This document shows positions 61,848 to 64,000 of a stretch of DNA of 64,000 nucleotides, piece after piece. Location of the stretch: NCBI GenBank assembly GCA_023428695.1, contig JAEYWY010000015.1, positions 62,001 through 126,000 of the forward strand, read 5' to 3'. This stretch comes from Bacteroidota bacterium (GTDB lineage: Bacteria; Bacteroidota; Bacteroidia; Cytophagales; Cyclobacteriaceae). Position 1 is the first letter of the stretch; the number at the start of each line of letters is the position of its first letter. Both the position numbers and the translations under genes were made by a program. The notes under the pieces are model-generated. The model was not told the origin of the DNA, made no database searches, and saw only the letters and a program-made list of their open reading frames with translations.

Positions 61848-64000
61848 ATGAGAACGTGGCTTTCCGTTTTGGTCTTTACCCTCGCAGGGTCCGGGCTCGT
61901 TGCTCAAACGAAGACAATTGAAAAACTTGAAAGGGACGTCGCAACAAAAAAGGATACAGCGAAGATCAATGCATTAAGCCATCTCACCCGACTGTACCTC
62001 GCCAGAAATCTCGCGCATGCAGACAGCCTCGCGAGACAAACACAACTTCTGCTAAGCGACCTGGCGTATCCGGAAGGAAACATAAGAACACTCAACTTCC
62101 TCGCATACACAACAAGTTCACTCGGGAACTACGACAGTGCTATTCATTATTCCGATGATGCCATCCGCGAAAGCGAAGAACTTGGTGATGCATTTCTCTC
62201 GGCGGAGACGTATTTGTATCGCTATCTGGTCTTGTTCAAGAAGGGTGACTATGCCGCCGCAGCAGATGTTGCTGAAAAAGCATTGGTCCATGCGGAAGAA
62301 TCGGGTTCGGCGAAGCTACTCGCAAAAGCGAACGATAATATCGGCGTGGTACACGGCATCAAAGGTGAACACGCCGAAGCCATAAAGTATTTCCTTAAAT
62401 CGCTGGAGTATTCTGAAAAGATAAACGACCTCGCTGCTGTCAGTCTCGCGTACAATCACCTCGGACATACCTTTGAACTGGCACAGAATTACGAGAAGGC
62501 GCTCGAATATCTCGGTAAGGCAGTAGAAACGTGCGAAAAGACAAATGACTTGTACAACCTGGGCTGGACCATGGTTAATCTGGGTGTTGTTTATTCAAGA
62601 GTTAACCGCGCCGACACCGCCCTTGTCATTTACCTCCGTGCATTGCCGATAGCCGAGCAGTTGAAAGACCAGCGTTTACTTCTCACGTGTCTCGACAACA
62701 TCGGCGGGAAGTACACACTTTCGGGTGATTTCAAAAATGCGAACAAGTATCTGCGACGCGCATACCGCCTCTCGGAAGCTTCGGGCCAAAACTCGCGAAC
62801 AGTTTATATTATGGGCAACCTCGCCGAGAATCACCTGTACATGAAACAATATGATTCAGCGCGGTACTTTGGTGAAAAGCAACTTGAACTTGCGTTGGCC
62901 GCCAATCTTATTTCCGAACAAAAAGTGGCGTATTTCAACCTTGCACAAATTTACGACAGCCTTAATGATCATCGTTCCGCGTACAAAGCCCTGCTCGGAT
63001 ACATTGCTGTGAACGATTCCATATTCAATCGCGAAAAATCCGACCAGATCGAAACGTTGCGCGAAACTTTTGAAGCTGAGAAGAAGGAACGCGAGATTGA
63101 AAACCTGCGGATCGTAAATGAAAACGCGCAGTTCAGGAATCGCGCGTATGCAGGCGCGGCAATTTCGTTTCTCGTACTCGGAGGACTCGTCTACTATGTG
63201 CAACGCGTTCGTACAAAGCGGAACCGTATGCTTCTTGAAAAAGAACAAGAGGTCGATCGCATGAAGTCGCGTTTCTTTACCAACATATCGCACGAATTCC
63301 GGACACCGCTTACGCTGATACTCGGTCCGGTGAAAACCATGCTTGCGGATACAAATGATCCCGAACAAAAGCAACAACTGACGGTCATGGAGCGAAACGC
63401 GAACCGTCTGCTGGAACTCGTCAATCAATTGCTGGATCTCGCAAAGATCGAGTCCGGCACGATGAAGCTGCACGTCACAAAATCAGATATCATCACCGTG
63501 CTCAAAGGTGTGACGCTTTCCTTCCATTCGGTGATGCAACAAAAGGAGATCAATCTTGTCCTCGATGTTCCTGATGAAGAACTGATCATCAATTTTGACC
63601 GACAGAAGTTTGAAACGATCCTTACCAATCTGATCGGCAATGCCGTCAAGTTTACACCGCCGAAAGGTGCAATCACGGTCTGTGCACGAACGATGAGCGA
63701 AAAGGTCCGTGGTCGTCCCGCTGAAAATATCGAAATATCCGTGTCTGACACCGGCAGTGGTATTTCCAGTGATGACGTCACCAACATATTTGACCGGTTT
63801 TATCAGTCCGACGATTCGCATCAACGGCAACAGGCCGGATCCGGAATCGGACTCTCGTTATCAAAGGAGCTGGTCGAATTGCATGGCGGAAAGATTTCTG
63901 CGTCCAGCATCCCGGGCATCGGAACACAGGTTGTCTTTACTATTCCGACTGATATTCCCGGAGACGAAATCAGTCTTGGAAACCCGCCTCTCCCTGCCCG
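61848..64000 (+). CDS. TPR sensor histidine kinase, 3' end cut by window edge
   Basis: The frame from the ATG at 61848 is open to the window end (717 codons). Signal peptide MRTWLSVLVFTLAGSGLVAQ, then tetratricopeptide repeats (about 35-400, e.g. AIKYFLKSLEYSEKINDLAA), a coiled linker and one membrane segment near 428-446. The HisKA box is FFTNISHEFRTPLTLILGP with His482, and the ATPase domain shows NLIGNAVKFTPP, DTGSGIS and GSGIGLSLSKEL. The sequence continues past the ATPase domain (PGDEISLGNPPLPAR), so it is probably a hybrid with receiver or DNA-binding domains beyond the edge. Confidence 0.92.
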   Translation, partial: MRTWLSVLVFTLAGSGLVAQTKTIEKLERDVATKKDTAKINALSHLTRLYLARNLAHADSLARQTQLLLSDLAYPEGNIRTLNFLAYTTSSLGNYDSAIHYSDDAIRESEELGDAFLSAETYLYRYLVLFKKGDYAAAADVAEKALVHAEESGSAKLLAKANDNIGVVHGIKGEHAEAIKYFLKSLEYSEKINDLAAVSLAYNHLGHTFELAQNYEKALEYLGKAVETCEKTNDLYNLGWTMVNLGVVYSRVNRADTALVIYLRALPIAEQLKDQRLLLTCLDNIGGKYTLSGDFKNANKYLRRAYRLSEASGQNSRTVYIMGNLAENHLYMKQYDSARYFGEKQLELALAANLISEQKVAYFNLAQIYDSLNDHRSAYKALLGYIAVNDSIFNREKSDQIETLRETFEAEKKEREIENLRIVNENAQFRNRAYAGAAISFLVLGGLVYYVQRVRTKRNRMLLEKEQEVDRMKSRFFTNISHEFRTPLTLILGPVKTMLADTNDPEQKQQLTVMERNANRLLELVNQLLDLAKIESGTMKLHVTKSDIITVLKGVTLSFHSVMQQKEINLVLDVPDEELIINFDRQKFETILTNLIGNAVKFTPPKGAITVCARTMSEKVRGRPAENIEISVSDTGSGISSDDVTNIFDRFYQSDDSHQRQQAGSGIGLSLSKELVELHGGKISASSIPGIGTQVVFTIPTDIPGDEISLGNPPLPA

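Noticed and set aside
62856..63473. 205-codon frame antisense to the last histidine kinase
   Set aside because: The kinase frame with its H box and ATPase motifs is unambiguous on the plus strand.
1..64000. CRISPR array, rRNA genes, insertion-sequence transposase
   Set aside because: No regularly spaced repeats, rRNA stretches or transposase-like proteins were seen on either strand.

Overview
The window looks like the chromosome of a Bacteroidota bacterium, most likely of the order Cytophagales (Chryseolinea/Ohtaekwangia-like; the lineage is my inference). The reasons are two SusC/SusD outer-membrane pairs, a type IX secretion sorting domain, many SPII lipoproteins, the gene order bamD-rpoZ-coaBC-DUF4835-recN, and several TAnnTTTG promoter boxes, which are the Bacteroidota sigma-A type. 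Coding density is high, GC looks to be about 50%, and most genes look intact.

Layout. 1-2.5 kb: a YopX-like fragment (-), a lipid kinase (+) and a DUF2911/TPR protein (+). 2.5-13.3 kb (-): a SusC-SusD-lipoprotein-lipoprotein operon preceded by a propeller-type histidine kinase and a NarL-type regulator. 13.4-18.9 kb: an ECF sigma factor with a small membrane protein, an SMP-30 lipoprotein, a sterol desaturase-like protein, an oxidoreductase with a 2Fe-2S domain, and purB. 18.9-23.1 kb (-): adaptor-permease-TolC efflux operon. 23.2-25.9 kb (-): ECF sigma, anti-sigma-like protein and a secreted protein. 26-29.5 kb: methyltransferase, mdh, tilS. 29.5-37.2 kb (+): OstA-like protein, T9SS-sorted protein, then the bamD-rpoZ-coaBC-DUF4835-Sm-like-recN operon. 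37.5-44.1 kb: a secreted phosphodiesterase divergent from a second SusC/SusD pair. 44.1-45.0 kb: a gene-free stretch with degenerate repeats. 45-53.1 kb: housekeeping genes (DUF952, DUF218, recQ, enoyl-CoA hydratase, comEC, phoH, SAM hydroxide adenosyltransferase, a monooxygenase-like protein).

From about 53.1 kb the content becomes accessory. There is a broken MntA-HepT toxin-antitoxin pair next to tRNA-Leu(CAA), whose 3' end is partly duplicated. A plus-strand run of four small genes follows: DUF4236, a cysteine-rich lipopeptide, a DUF4177-like protein and an orphan YidD-like protein. Then come two small Cys/His proteins on the minus strand, and a minus-strand operon of a TPR histidine kinase, a LytTR regulator and a membrane-anchored TIR protein. 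The end holds a 55-residue lipoprotein, a conserved-looking unknown protein, and a TPR histidine kinase cut by the window edge.

The best candidates for something undescribed are the kinase-LytTR-TIR operon (56.5-60.4 kb), the cysteine-rich peptide/YidD cluster (54.3-55.4 kb), and the tRNA-associated junction that truncates hepT (53.2-54.0 kb).
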